Shown here: piece by piece, positions 13,713-22,064 of the stretch
Layout of the letters: each line of letters begins with the position of its first letter
Numbering within the stretch: the first letter of the stretch is position 1
From: a virus
Length of the DNA stretch: 64,000 bases
Virus record (IMG/VR): IMGVR_UViG_3300001041_000002
Coordinates: 37,420 to 101,419 of that record
Strand: one strand, 5' to 3'
Translations under genes and position numbers: made by a program
Notes under the pieces: generated by a model
Told to the model about the DNA's origin: nothing
The model's database searches: none
What the model saw: only the letters and a program-made list of their open reading frames with translations

Positions 13713-14486
13713 AGTGAAGAAAAGATTGTGTTACCTACAGAAATTAGAAAGGCTACTGCCATAAACCCATCAGTACAGATGATCTATTCCGTAATTAAAG
13801 CGGGAAAGACTACAATTTGTGCTCAACTGCCAAATGCATTGCTGGTCGAGATTGGCCCAGAAAAGGCTGATTTTGTTGATGCAATGACAATTAAAGCCAA
13901 GAGTCCAAAAGAATTCGAGGACATTTGTAATGCCATAATCGCACAGGGATGTCCGTATGAATATGTTGTATACGATAGTGTTACTATTTTAGACGACTGG
14001 TCAGAAATAGTGGGTACATTTGATTATATGGATAAAACCCAAGGCAAACGATTTAATCGTGATGCTGCTGGCACTAAATTTACGGTTAAAGATCCAAGGT
14101 TTGAGACAGTTCACTCTTTTCGCGAAGGATATCAATATTCTCGCAATAAGATGAATGACTGGTATAATTTAATGGCAAGAACTGCTAAGCATGTCATCCT
14201 ATTGGCTCATGTTAAGGATAAATACATTGAGACTAAGACTGGAGATTCAGTTGAGGCTTTGGACATAAATCTTACAGGAAAAGTCAAGGCCAATTATTGC
14301 ATTAGAGTTGATGCTGTTGGACATTTTTACCGTAAGGGTAACCAAGGATTCATTAAGTATGACAATGAAAATTCTGTTGTGTGTGGTGGTAGATGTGATC
14401 ATTTAACTGGAGATATCTTAATTTCAGAAAAGAATGAAGATAAATCTATCTCTACATATTGGGATAAGATCTATTTAAAAGAATAG
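13710..14486 (+). CDS. RecA/AAA_24-like nucleotide-binding protein (258 aa)
   Basis: Starts at GTG 13710 behind the AGGAGG. Residues about 20-42 hold a Walker A-like SVIKAGKTTIC and an acidic LVEIGPEKADFV; YVVYDSVTILDDW is the Walker B region; LLAHVKDKYIE is the sensor strand. This is the phage AAA_24 (Sak4-like) ATPase pattern, and such proteins act in recombination or annealing with an ssDNA-binding protein. The first Walker Gly is missing (position before VIKAGKT), as in some relatives. Next to a likely SSB, which supports a role at the fork. Confidence 0.75.
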   Translation: MSEEKIVLPTEIRKATAINPSVQMIYSVIKAGKTTICAQLPNALLVEIGPEKADFVDAMTIKAKSPKEFEDICNAIIAQGCPYEYVVYDSVTILDDWSEIVGTFDYMDKTQGKRFNRDAAGTKFTVKDPRFETVHSFREGYQYSRNKMNDWYNLMARTAKHVILLAHVKDKYIETKTGDSVEALDINLTGKVKANYCIRVDAVGHFYRKGNQGFIKYDNENSVVCGGRCDHLTGDILISEKNEDKSISTYWDKIYLKE

Positions 14487-14488
14487 TT

Positions 14489-14740
14489 ATGATATTTGGA
14501 CTAATAAAACCTAATGATTGGATTGTTGTTTATAAAAATGGAGGAGGATATACTACCGCTGAAACCAGAAAGTATAACGCTCCATCAAAAAAATGGTACT
14601 GCTATTTGAATTACTCAAAAAGTAGAAATAAATATAAAATAAGTCATTCTTTAGATTATAATTACGATTGGATAAATGCATCTAATCCGTATCAAGCTTG
14701 TATGGATAGAATGATTAAATTACAAAGGAAAAATAATTAG
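14489..14740 (+). CDS. hypothetical protein (83 aa)
   Basis: An 83-residue basic, Tyr/Asn/Lys-rich protein. N-terminus: WIVVYKNGGGYTTAETRKYN. It sits 2 nt after the ATPase and before the ssDNA-binding-like gene, so probably part of the replication unit, but no domain is recognised. Confidence 0.65.
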   Translation: MIFGLIKPNDWIVVYKNGGGYTTAETRKYNAPSKKWYCYLNYSKSRNKYKISHSLDYNYDWINASNPYQACMDRMIKLQRKNN

Positions 14741-14763
14741 TAATAATTTAAATTTAAATATAT

Positions 14764-15408
14764 ATGGGATTTTCAACTAGAGGTGTGGTAGCAAATGATG
14801 GTAATGGTGGTGGTAGTAAATACCTTACCTATGGTGTACAGAAAGCTGCTATTATTGGATATGAGCTCAAAGAAGCTAAGTCTGGTAAGCAGCAGGTGGT
14901 TTTGTTAATGGAGTCTCCAAAAGTTACTGATGCTGGTTTTGAACCAGATGAGTCAGCTAAACTTGGTGGTCGTGTAGGTCGTGTTCAGTTTACAATTTAT
15001 TTTGGGCCTGCTGATAAAGAGCAGAATGACACTTTCATTGAGAGAGTTGCCCTGATTGCCAAGAAACTTAATGTTTCAGAAAAAGTTGATGCCGTTGAGG
15101 CTTCTGATCTAAAAGAATACTTGGATAAATTAATTCCAGTTGTTCGTGGTAAGTTCGCATGGTGGGCTATTAATGCCGAAGAGTATCAGAAGACTGATTC
15201 TGACAAAGTTGGTTATAGTCTTGGGTTGCGCCGCTATGGCTTCGTGGCATCATTGGATGAGATGGAAGCCAATCCTAATCATATCAAACCGTTTGACAAG
15301 ACGAATAAATATGATTACAAAGCCTTGGCTATTCCAAGTAAAGATCCTGATGTAGATCCAATTACTGAAGCTTTCGGTAGTGGAGACGAACTTCCTTGGG
15401 ATGTATAA
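14764..15408 (+). CDS. putative ssDNA-binding protein (214 aa)
   Basis: The Gly-rich N-terminus (MGFSTRGVVANDGNGGGSKY) leads into beta-strand-rich sequence (AAIIGYELKEAKSGKQQVVLLMES, GRVQFTIYFGPAD), consistent with an OB-fold. The C-terminus ends in an acidic GSGDELPWDV, like the acidic tips through which SSBs recruit partners. Phage genomes often pair such a protein with an AAA_24 ATPase as here. High GC-balanced codon use suggests strong expression. The exact family is not certain; a terminator follows. Confidence 0.6.
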   Translation: MGFSTRGVVANDGNGGGSKYLTYGVQKAAIIGYELKEAKSGKQQVVLLMESPKVTDAGFEPDESAKLGGRVGRVQFTIYFGPADKEQNDTFIERVALIAKKLNVSEKVDAVEASDLKEYLDKLIPVVRGKFAWWAINAEEYQKTDSDKVGYSLGLRRYGFVASLDEMEANPNHIKPFDKTNKYDYKALAIPSKDPDVDPITEAFGSGDELPWDV

Positions 15409-15439
15409 TATTGTTGTTTTATAGTTGTTAAATTTGACT

Positions 15440-15465
15440 GGGCTGCCTACGGGTGGCCCTTTCTA
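15440..15465 (+). terminator. intrinsic terminator with UACG tetraloop
   Basis: GGGCTGCC (15440-15447) pairs with GGTGGCCC (15452-15459), including two G-U pairs, closed by the extra-stable UNCG-type loop TACG, and followed by TTTCTATT. It directly follows the abundant-looking SSB gene. Confidence 0.75.
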
Positions 15466-15481
15466 TTATCTTTATATAATA

Positions 15482-15667
15482 ATGAATTTCTATAATTACA
15501 AAATAGTTCTATGTAGAAAATTTAAAATTGGTGATTTAATTTGTCACAAACACAATTTAGATCGTGGGTTTGTATTCTTTTCAATAGCAACCGATTATGA
15601 TGTGGATAATTATTCTGGACGAAATGGTTATTATTACAGAATGACAAAAACTCAAATTAAAAAATAA
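15482..15667 (+). CDS. hypothetical protein (61 aa)
   Basis: Set at the ATG at 15482 because the in-frame extension would overlap the terminator. Product MNFYNYKIVLCRKFKIGDLI... is Tyr- and Lys-rich, with GFVFFSIATDYDVDNYSG in the middle. No family recognised; overlaps the next start by one base. Confidence 0.55.
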   Translation: MNFYNYKIVLCRKFKIGDLICHKHNLDRGFVFFSIATDYDVDNYSGRNGYYYRMTKTQIKK

Positions 15668-15834
15668 TGAGAGAACCTGGATATTACTTTGTAAAATGGT
15701 TCAAAGATGACGAATGGGAAATTGCATTTAATGATGGGCATAAAATATTTCCATGGTCAATGATTGGATCAGATGAGTCATTCAAAGAAGATGCTGTTAG
15801 GATAGTTGGAGATAAAATAGAAATACCAAAATAA
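15667..15834 (+). CDS. small conserved phage protein (55 aa)
   Basis: The 55-residue frame MREPGYYFVKWFKDDEWEIA...FPWSMIGSDESF belongs to a pattern I recognise: GYY-VK---W-IA followed by a W-IGSDE segment in short phage/prophage proteins. TAATG and TAATATG-type junctions join it to its neighbours. Function unknown. Confidence 0.6.
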   Translation: MREPGYYFVKWFKDDEWEIAFNDGHKIFPWSMIGSDESFKEDAVRIVGDKIEIPK

Positions 15835-15835
15835 T

Positions 15836-16861
15836 ATGTTTTCAACACGACTTATTCTTAACAAACAAAATCTTCTAGATAAAGTATCTACTTATCAAAT
15901 ATTTAGTACTTACGCTAGGAATTTTAAGCAGGTGGGTATAGCGTTCAAATCAGAGTTTAGAGATGAAAAGTCTCCTTCGTGCATGATAGAAATGATCGGT
16001 GGAGACCTTTTATACACAGATTTTGGGGAAGGCTCCTTCCGCGCAATAGAATTCGTCATGAGGAAGTTTGGTTATACGTTTAGAGATGCTATTAGGAAGA
16101 TAAACAGTGATTTTAATGTTGGACTAATTGACAACGGAGATTCAGTCATTACATCTTCAGAGGGATATATAGCTAATAGACTGTTTCAAAAGCAGGATTT
16201 TGTAGAAAAGTCAACAACCGAAATAGAAGTGAGATACGCTCCATATAGAGATGAAGATCTTGAATACTGGGGTCAGTTCGGTTGGACTGAAGAAATGCTT
16301 CAGAAGGCTTCTATTAGGCCAATAGACTTTTACTGGTTGACTATGGAACATAAGGATATTAATAGAATGCCATTTGCTGTACCACATGAATTGGCATATA
16401 CTTACGATTACTATCGTCACTCTGGTATTTACAGGAGGAAGTTATACTTCCCATTACGAGACGGCAAGCACAAGTGGATTTCTAACGTAGATAATACTGT
16501 AATACAAAACTGGGATTTACTTCCCAAAAATGGAGGAGATCTACTGTTTATAACTAGTAGCAAGAAGGATACTGGTGGATTCTTTAGAATATATAATCAA
16601 TGGAATGCTTGTGCACCAAATAATGAAGGTACGTTTATTCCGGAAAAAATATTTCTAACCAAAATTAAGCCACGATGGAAGAGAATTATTATTTGGTATG
16701 ACAATGATAATACTGGAATAATAAACTCGCTTAAATGGGCTAAAAAGCACCAAATTGAGGCCGTATGGAATCCATTAAGATGTCCTTATAAAGACCAGAG
16801 TGATTTAATCAAAGCTGATGGGCTTAGGGAATTTAATTATCAACTACAAAAACTAATATAA
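15836..16861 (+). CDS. DnaG-type primase (341 aa)
   Basis: The N-terminal half (residues 30-90) keeps the primase pattern FKSEFRDEKSPSCMIEMIGG...LYTDFGEGSFRAIEFVMRKFGY, but the zinc-binding cysteines are absent. The Toprim part is in the second half: DLLFITSSKKDT replaces the usual E-G--D strand as in many phage primases, and IIIWYDNDNTG supplies the D-D pair. It would lay down primers for the DnaB-like helicase at 10849. Length (341 aa) fits the phage short form without a helicase-binding C-terminal domain. Confidence 0.85.
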   Translation: MFSTRLILNKQNLLDKVSTYQIFSTYARNFKQVGIAFKSEFRDEKSPSCMIEMIGGDLLYTDFGEGSFRAIEFVMRKFGYTFRDAIRKINSDFNVGLIDNGDSVITSSEGYIANRLFQKQDFVEKSTTEIEVRYAPYRDEDLEYWGQFGWTEEMLQKASIRPIDFYWLTMEHKDINRMPFAVPHELAYTYDYYRHSGIYRRKLYFPLRDGKHKWISNVDNTVIQNWDLLPKNGGDLLFITSSKKDTGGFFRIYNQWNACAPNNEGTFIPEKIFLTKIKPRWKRIIIWYDNDNTGIINSLKWAKKHQIEAVWNPLRCPYKDQSDLIKADGLREFNYQLQKLI

Positions 16862-16873
16862 TAATTAATTATT

Positions 16874-17071
16874 ATGGCGGTAGAGGCTAAAAACTTATTG
16901 AGAATTGGTGATCTTTATTTTCGTGGAAAGGCTAAGAACTCATCAATGCTAATTGGGACATGGGATGATCCATATCAAGAGATAGTAAAACTATCTGATT
17001 TAAAAATACTAAGGAAATTTATTAACGATTTAATAATGGATATTGAATCCACAACAAAACAAACAAAATGA
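16874..17071 (+). CDS. hypothetical protein (65 aa)
   Basis: A 65-residue protein with a Gly-bounded beta hairpin (IGDLYFRGKAKNSSMLIGTWD) followed by a helix (DLKILRKFINDLIMDIES). Overlaps the next gene by ATGA. Not recognised; possibly a small barrel or SH3-like domain. Confidence 0.55.
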   Translation: MAVEAKNLLRIGDLYFRGKAKNSSMLIGTWDDPYQEIVKLSDLKILRKFINDLIMDIESTTKQTK

Positions 17072-17301
17072 AATCTAAAAAACTTTCTGATTTAAAAGTT
17101 GGAGATAATGTGTGGCATGGCGGAGATTCTGGTTTTTGCCACAGTAGCATTGAAACAATTGTTAAAATTGAAACTAAATTTGACGAAAACACTGGAGTTT
17201 CATACAATATTGGAACAATTAATTCTGGACAAAAATTCGACATGCGAACAGGAAGACCAAAAACAACTCCATGGGCATATTATATTAAAACATTAAATTA
17301 A
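17068..17301 (+). CDS. hypothetical protein (77 aa)
   Basis: A 77-residue beta-rich protein (LKVGDNVWHGGDSGFCHSSI, TIVKIETKFD) of the same LKVGD-type small-barrel style as the gene at 12556. It lies immediately before the amide-chemistry cassette. No function known. Confidence 0.55.
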   Translation: MKSKKLSDLKVGDNVWHGGDSGFCHSSIETIVKIETKFDENTGVSYNIGTINSGQKFDMRTGRPKTTPWAYYIKTLN

Positions 17302-17306
17302 TAACT

Positions 17307-18002
17307 ATGACAACTAAAAAAATAGGAATTTGTGCGTGGAAGACTGGAGAAAACTCTGTTGGAGTAACTCTATCTTACATATTATTCGCAGAACAGTTTG
17401 GTGAAGTAATAATGCTTATGCCAAATCATGAGTTTAGACCAGATCTAGATCTATTATTGCTCCCAGGTGGAGTTGATTGTGATCCTAGAACATATGGCGA
17501 AAAACCATCATTCATGACGCAAAAACCAGATATTCAAAAGGAATATTTCGATAGAGTGCATTTGCCTAAATACATTAATAATCAAACTCCTATTTACGGG
17601 ATTTGCCGCGGACAACAATCTGTGGCAATCGCCCTAGGAGGAAAACTAATTCAACATATGTATCATGAAACTAATAAACCTGATGATCCAAGTAAAGCTG
17701 TTCATAAAATAAGTATCGATACCACTAATTTCCCTAATTATAGGGATTTCTGTGATAATAATGTTGTTATGGAAGTTAACTCAAGACACCATCAGGCTGT
17801 TAGGGAAAAGTCATTACCAGATGATTTGGTTGTTATAGCTAGGCATAATAAAGATAATCATGTTGAAGCATTAGCTCACAGAACTCTTCCAATTGTTACA
17901 GTTCAGTTTCATTCTGAAGATCTCTATGAACCAGAGCCCTTTGACTTTGCCTATCGGACAATTATGCATTTGATAAATACTAGAACTTCAATATTAGGGT
18001 AA
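17307..18002 (+). CDS. class I glutamine amidotransferase/gamma-glutamyl hydrolase-like (PuuD type, 231 aa)
   Basis: The peptidase C26/PuuD fold is readable: LLLLPGGVDCDPRTYG (oxyanion strand), nucleophile elbow YGICRGQQ with Cys100, and the His-Glu pair in VQFHSED (His202, Glu204). PuuD-type enzymes cleave gamma-glutamyl amide bonds without a partner synthetase. In this cassette a role in cutting or editing a gamma-glutamyl-linked product is plausible. The catalytic triad looks complete. First of two such proteins in the cassette. Confidence 0.85.
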   Translation: MTTKKIGICAWKTGENSVGVTLSYILFAEQFGEVIMLMPNHEFRPDLDLLLLPGGVDCDPRTYGEKPSFMTQKPDIQKEYFDRVHLPKYINNQTPIYGICRGQQSVAIALGGKLIQHMYHETNKPDDPSKAVHKISIDTTNFPNYRDFCDNNVVMEVNSRHHQAVREKSLPDDLVVIARHNKDNHVEALAHRTLPIVTVQFHSEDLYEPEPFDFAYRTIMHLINTRTSILG

Positions 18003-18003
18003 T

Positions 18004-18696
18004 ATGGAATATTTAGCAGACTATGAATATGTTGTTAATGGTATTGTAAAAAAATGTAAATCAATATGTTTTAGTGAAATTTTTTATCGAAATAATAATA
18101 CAGACAAATTACCAATAGAGAGTCTCAAAATCAAAATGTATAGAAAATCATACACAGATCAACATAAATTAGAGTTTGATAAAGATGAGATTAAGTACGT
18201 TTTTGAGAGACTTAGCCATATAATAAATCCACCAACTATATCAGATAATTTACTAGAAGAAGATCCTGGGTTAACGTTAGATTTTGTATTTAACAAAAAC
18301 ACAGATGCTTACGTTAAGGTGGTGTGTACTATTTCTAGATATTTCTACGAAAGACAAAAGAATAGAAATAAAACATACGCAGGAATGATGAAGGATTCTA
18401 TTGAGTGTTCAAAATTAAATCCAGATGTACCTTTTATTGAAATACTTCAATTTATGCATTTCGATGTAGATAGTGGAGGCGGTCATTCTTTGGTTAATGT
18501 GTGTGACGATTGCTGTCTACAGATGATAACGTCTGATGAAACATTTAGGAAAAATATGTTTGACAAAAATGTCCTTAATGTTTACTCTACTTCATCTGGA
18601 TCAACAAGTAGTGTGTTTAATAATGGGAATTTAGTCAAAATAACAAATACCAACGAAGAGTATTTAAAAACAATTAACGAAATAACACGAATATGA
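18004..18696 (+). CDS. unknown protein between the two class I amidotransferases (230 aa)
   Basis: A 230-residue charged protein with helices in the first half. Its second half holds LQFMHFDVDSGGGHSLVNVC, then a Cys cluster (CDDCC) and a Ser/Thr/Asn-rich segment (STSSGSTSSVFNNG). I recognise no family. Its position between two gamma-glutamyl-hydrolase-like genes, overlapping the second by ATGA, suggests it belongs to the same pathway, perhaps as a substrate-binding or carrier factor. Confidence 0.7.
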   Translation: MEYLADYEYVVNGIVKKCKSICFSEIFYRNNNTDKLPIESLKIKMYRKSYTDQHKLEFDKDEIKYVFERLSHIINPPTISDNLLEEDPGLTLDFVFNKNTDAYVKVVCTISRYFYERQKNRNKTYAGMMKDSIECSKLNPDVPFIEILQFMHFDVDSGGGHSLVNVCDDCCLQMITSDETFRKNMFDKNVLNVYSTSSGSTSSVFNNGNLVKITNTNEEYLKTINEITRI

Positions 18697-19334
18697 AAAT
18701 ATTAGTAGTAGGCGGAGATGTGCATTATGCTTCATGGATAGATAGAGAAATTGAATTCTTAGATTCAAAGATTAAGAATGTGCAACAAGCCGACTTGGTA
18801 CTCCTAACAGGAGGCGCTGATTTTAGTCCTAAATATTATGGATGCACAGCAAATAAAAAAACACACTCAGATCCAACCAGAGATTCAGTAGAAATGGAGT
18901 TTTTTAGTGTAGCTAAGGGCTACGGTATACCGATGCTTGGGATTTGTAAAGGTGCTCAGGTTTTAACCGCCTTACAGCCTAATGGGTACTTAGTCCAACA
19001 TGTGAATGGGCACGCTGTTTTTTCTCCACATGAGATACAGTTTAATAATGGTAAAAAAATGCTAGCTACATCAACTCATCATCAGATGATGTATCCATGG
19101 AATACTAAAAATTATGAAATCATTGCGTGGGCTGCAACAAATTTATCGGATATTTATGAATTTTCAAGCGAAAAAGACAGCGTGCTTAGACTTCCTGATG
19201 GAATAGAGCCAGAGATAGTATATTACAATAATACCAGATGTCTAGCTATACAGCCACATCCTGAGAATATGTCCAAGAGTTCTCCATTAGTTAGGGAGCT
19301 TAATGAATTACTTAAAGAAAAGTTTAATCTATAA
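18693..19334 (+). CDS. second class I amidotransferase/gamma-glutamyl hydrolase-like protein (213 aa)
   Basis: The same fold as the 17307 gene but divergent. It has LVLLTGGADFSPKYYG, nucleophile elbow LGICKGAQ with Cys85, and AIQPHPE with His189 and Glu191. A shorter insertion between oxyanion strand and elbow than in its neighbour suggests different substrates. All three catalytic residues are present, so it is likely active. Starts inside the preceding stop (ATGA). Confidence 0.85.
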   Translation: MKILVVGGDVHYASWIDREIEFLDSKIKNVQQADLVLLTGGADFSPKYYGCTANKKTHSDPTRDSVEMEFFSVAKGYGIPMLGICKGAQVLTALQPNGYLVQHVNGHAVFSPHEIQFNNGKKMLATSTHHQMMYPWNTKNYEIIAWAATNLSDIYEFSSEKDSVLRLPDGIEPEIVYYNNTRCLAIQPHPENMSKSSPLVRELNELLKEKFNL

Positions 19335-19343
19335 AATACAACT

Positions 19344-19715
19344 ATGAGAAAGATAATTGTTTACGGTAGTCTTAGAAAAGGCCATGGTAACCACAGATAT
19401 TTGCTTAGTGACAGCCAGTTGTTATCTACTGAGGTAATTAATATACCATTCGCTATGATTTCGTTGGGCGGATTTCCTGGTTTGATTCCGTCGGAAGAAC
19501 ATCATGATATAACCGTAGAGGTGTATGAAGTGACAGATGAGGTTTACCGCAGCGTGGAATCACTGGAGGGCTATCCCCGCTTCTATCAAAAAGCTATAGT
19601 ACCAACATCTCTGGGAGACTATGAGATTTATGTATTGGAAGATCAGAGATATCAAACTGACGACATAATAGAACACGGCGATTGGAATAAACACTATACT
19701 CCTAGATATGCCTAA
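19344..19715 (+). CDS. gamma-glutamylcyclotransferase/AIG2-like protein (123 aa)
   Basis: N-terminal VYGSLRKGHGNHRYL is the substrate-binding loop of the GGCT fold; GGFPGLIPSEEH and SLEGYPRFYQKAIV supply the other conserved elements, with Glu in the LEGYP block. GGCT enzymes turn gamma-glutamyl groups into 5-oxoproline and a free amine. Its neighbours also act on gamma-glutamyl or amide bonds. Length (123 aa) is right for the single-domain family. Overlaps the next gene by 8 nt. Confidence 0.85.
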   Translation: MRKIIVYGSLRKGHGNHRYLLSDSQLLSTEVINIPFAMISLGGFPGLIPSEEHHDITVEVYEVTDEVYRSVESLEGYPRFYQKAIVPTSLGDYEIYVLEDQRYQTDDIIEHGDWNKHYTPRYA

Positions 19716-20079
19716 ATATAATGATATTTCTGTTAAGGCTAAACCTGGATTTGCTAGATTCACATATACAGTAAGAGTATCTAATAAGATAATTACTAAG
19801 TGGTTTTCTGAAAATAGTAGAGAAGGCGGGGAATATAAACTTAGAAAAGGTGAATTCCCAGAAGAAAGGTTAGCTAGTATATATTTATCATGCACTAAAA
19901 GCGATGGATTAAATTTTCTCGAAGAAGTTTGTTCTAAAACCAACATAAGACTTTTGGACATCAAGAGTATTATAAATAAAAGATATAGTGATGAACTCAA
20001 AAAGGTTAAAAATCAAGTTAATCGCATGAATACTATTTTTAAGAATAAAATAACACAACTTGAGAATGAGACTATTTAA
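19708..20079 (+). CDS. hypothetical protein with coiled-coil tail (123 aa)
   Basis: Residues 1-50 are beta-rich and basic; residues 80-123 are a heptad-like charged helix (INKRYSDELKKVKNQVNRMN, then NKITQLENE). It is coupled with the GGCT gene upstream and overlaps the ATP-grasp gene by 14 nt. It could be a scaffold or adaptor of the cassette; no family recognised. Confidence 0.6.
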   Translation: MPKYNDISVKAKPGFARFTYTVRVSNKIITKWFSENSREGGEYKLRKGEFPEERLASIYLSCTKSDGLNFLEEVCSKTNIRLLDIKSIINKRYSDELKKVKNQVNRMNTIFKNKITQLENETI

Positions 20080-20893
20080 GCCCCAGATTAGAACCAAAAA
20101 TTTCAGTGCTGATGATTTAAAAGCAAGAAATGCTGGTATTGGTGAATTTCCAATGAGAGCTATAGTTAGGTTTGGCAGTAGGACAACTACTGCTGAAGCC
20201 TATCCGAATGCTTACGGAGTCCGACCAATTATTGAAGTAAATACACCAGAGGCTTGTCATAATAGTGGGGATAAAATCCTCATGAAAGAATGTTTTGATA
20301 GAGCTGGAGTTAAGACTGCAAAATGGAAATTACTTATTTCAACAATAGGCAATATTGATGAATGGGATATCTATCCTGCAATAGTAAAGCACAAAAATTC
20401 ATGTAAGGGTAAGGGAATTTATCTTATTGAAAATAGAGAAGATTTGGTTGAGTTCAATAGGCTTAACAGACTTTCTGATTATATCATCGAGCAATATTTA
20501 CCTTATACTAAGGAGTATAGGCTGCATGTAACTAAAAATGGTTGTTTCTACACTTGCCGTAAAATGCTTAAATCTGATGCAGAAGAACGCTGGCATCGTC
20601 ATGACACTAATTCAGTTTGGATCATGGAAGAAAATCAAGCCTTTGATAAGCCGAAGAATTGGGATGATGTAGTCTCTGAATGTGTCAAGGCACTGAATGC
20701 AGTTGGATTGACAGTAGGTGCTTGTGATATTAAGATTCAGTCTGAGAAGGGTAAGCGTGCTGATTATGTTCCTGATTTTGTGATACTTGAGATCAACTCA
20801 GCACCCAGTTTTGGCACTGTAACATTAGAAAAATATCGTCAAGAATTACCTAAAATTATTAATGACAAAATAGCTAATTATGGGAAAGAGTAA
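20066..20893 (+). CDS. ATP-grasp ligase (275 aa)
   Basis: Set at the ATG at 20066. The protein has typical ATP-grasp features: an N-terminal domain (residues 20-70) including FGSRTTT; PAIVKHKNSCKGKGIYLI (nucleotide strand and flexible loop); YIIEQYLPYTKEYRLHV (hinge, then the ATP-binding Glu); and GACDIKIQSE with FVILEINSAPSFG (metal-binding E-N). ATP-grasp enzymes join a carboxylate to an amine through an acyl phosphate. It may provide one ligase activity of this cassette. Probable ligase of an amino acid or peptide carboxylate. Confidence 0.85.
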   Translation: MRLFKPQIRTKNFSADDLKARNAGIGEFPMRAIVRFGSRTTTAEAYPNAYGVRPIIEVNTPEACHNSGDKILMKECFDRAGVKTAKWKLLISTIGNIDEWDIYPAIVKHKNSCKGKGIYLIENREDLVEFNRLNRLSDYIIEQYLPYTKEYRLHVTKNGCFYTCRKMLKSDAEERWHRHDTNSVWIMEENQAFDKPKNWDDVVSECVKALNAVGLTVGACDIKIQSEKGKRADYVPDFVILEINSAPSFGTVTLEKYRQELPKIINDKIANYGKE

Positions 20894-22049
20894 TTTCACT
20901 ATATGGGAATTAATTAAAGATAAAAATCCAAAATACATGATTCAAGAGTGCATGATGCACATAGCAAATTGCACTTCAGATTTTAAAATAATCATACCAC
21001 ATGAATGGCTTAACGACAAATTAATAAAGGAAGATGTTTATAGGTGGCTAGAAATTGGCAATAAGACACTATTCCCAGCCAAAATAAGGGAAATAACAAT
21101 TTCAGAGAAAGACACGAAATTGTCTGTAGGAGCTTGTAGAATGAATGGAATTTACTATGGATTAAACGTTGAACCCAGAAAACTGAACCAAAGAGAAAAA
21201 TATAGATCTTCAGATGTTTTAAGTATGCCATTGGGGGCAATAAGATCTTTTAGTGTTTCAATAGAAGAACTAAAGAGTAGTTCTTATAGAAGCATAGGAT
21301 TTAATGTTTCATCTAACAGGCTAAAAGTTAGGTCTATTGGTGGATTAATAGACTTAAACAACTCAAGTGATACGTGGGGAGCACATGTCGATGATTTATG
21401 TGTGTATGGTACAGATGAATTACTTAAAGACTATGTACTTAGAACTTATGATGAACTATCGAACAGAGGGTGGAGGGCTCTTCCTGCATATGAAGTTACT
21501 ATTGACTGTAAAAATGTCATAAGTAAAACTCATAGGTTATCAATACTATCTTTCTACAGATATTTATATAGTAGCAGGTATCCAGATGTTGTATATAATG
21601 CATTAAGGTTGGTATCTATTGGTATCGATCCATGGGAGGCACTGTACGCATCATTAAGCAAAATCAATGGTAATTATTATAATTATTATTCACTACTTTC
21701 TGCTCCAGGATTCAAATCTATAGAAAAAGTTTCCAAAGATCTTAAAATATATGATTCAGTAAACAAATCTTTTTCAATAGATCGACATGATAAGCATTTG
21801 TATGTAGATTTAAGTGGATCGGAGGAGAATATTATTGAGAATGTTAATAATTTTGTTGAAAAGTCATTAACAGGAGCTAAAGCAGAAGATAAATTCAGGT
21901 TTATATGTATAAATGCATCCAAAACATTGACTAATAATAAAGTTTATACATCGGCGTGTTTATCATATGATAAGAAAAAAAATTTTTTGTGTGGTGATGA
22001 TTATAAATATAGATACTACTCATCAAGTAGATTTAAGCAAGTAAAATAA
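20880..22049 (+). CDS. unknown cassette protein (389 aa)
   Basis: A 389-residue protein overlapping the ATP-grasp stop. N-terminal helical region, a beta-rich central part (LNVEPRKLNQREKYRSSDVL; SIGFNVSSNRLKVRSIGGLI), and a WGAHVDDLCVYGTDEL segment. I recognise no family. Because it is sandwiched between an ATP-grasp and a COOH-NH2 ligase, it may be a substrate-handling subunit or the protein that is modified. Confidence 0.7.
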   Translation: MGKSNFTIWELIKDKNPKYMIQECMMHIANCTSDFKIIIPHEWLNDKLIKEDVYRWLEIGNKTLFPAKIREITISEKDTKLSVGACRMNGIYYGLNVEPRKLNQREKYRSSDVLSMPLGAIRSFSVSIEELKSSSYRSIGFNVSSNRLKVRSIGGLIDLNNSSDTWGAHVDDLCVYGTDELLKDYVLRTYDELSNRGWRALPAYEVTIDCKNVISKTHRLSILSFYRYLYSSRYPDVVYNALRLVSIGIDPWEALYASLSKINGNYYNYYSLLSAPGFKSIEKVSKDLKIYDSVNKSFSIDRHDKHLYVDLSGSEENIIENVNNFVEKSLTGAKAEDKFRFICINASKTLTNNKVYTSACLSYDKKKNFLCGDDYKYRYYSSSRFKQVK

Positions 22050-22064
22050 CAAAAGTTTAACAAA

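Noticed and set aside
17068-17301. Treating the small LKVGD protein at the start of the amide cassette as part of it.
   Set aside because: It resembles other LKVGD-type phage proteins (for example at 12556), so its link to the cassette is only by position.
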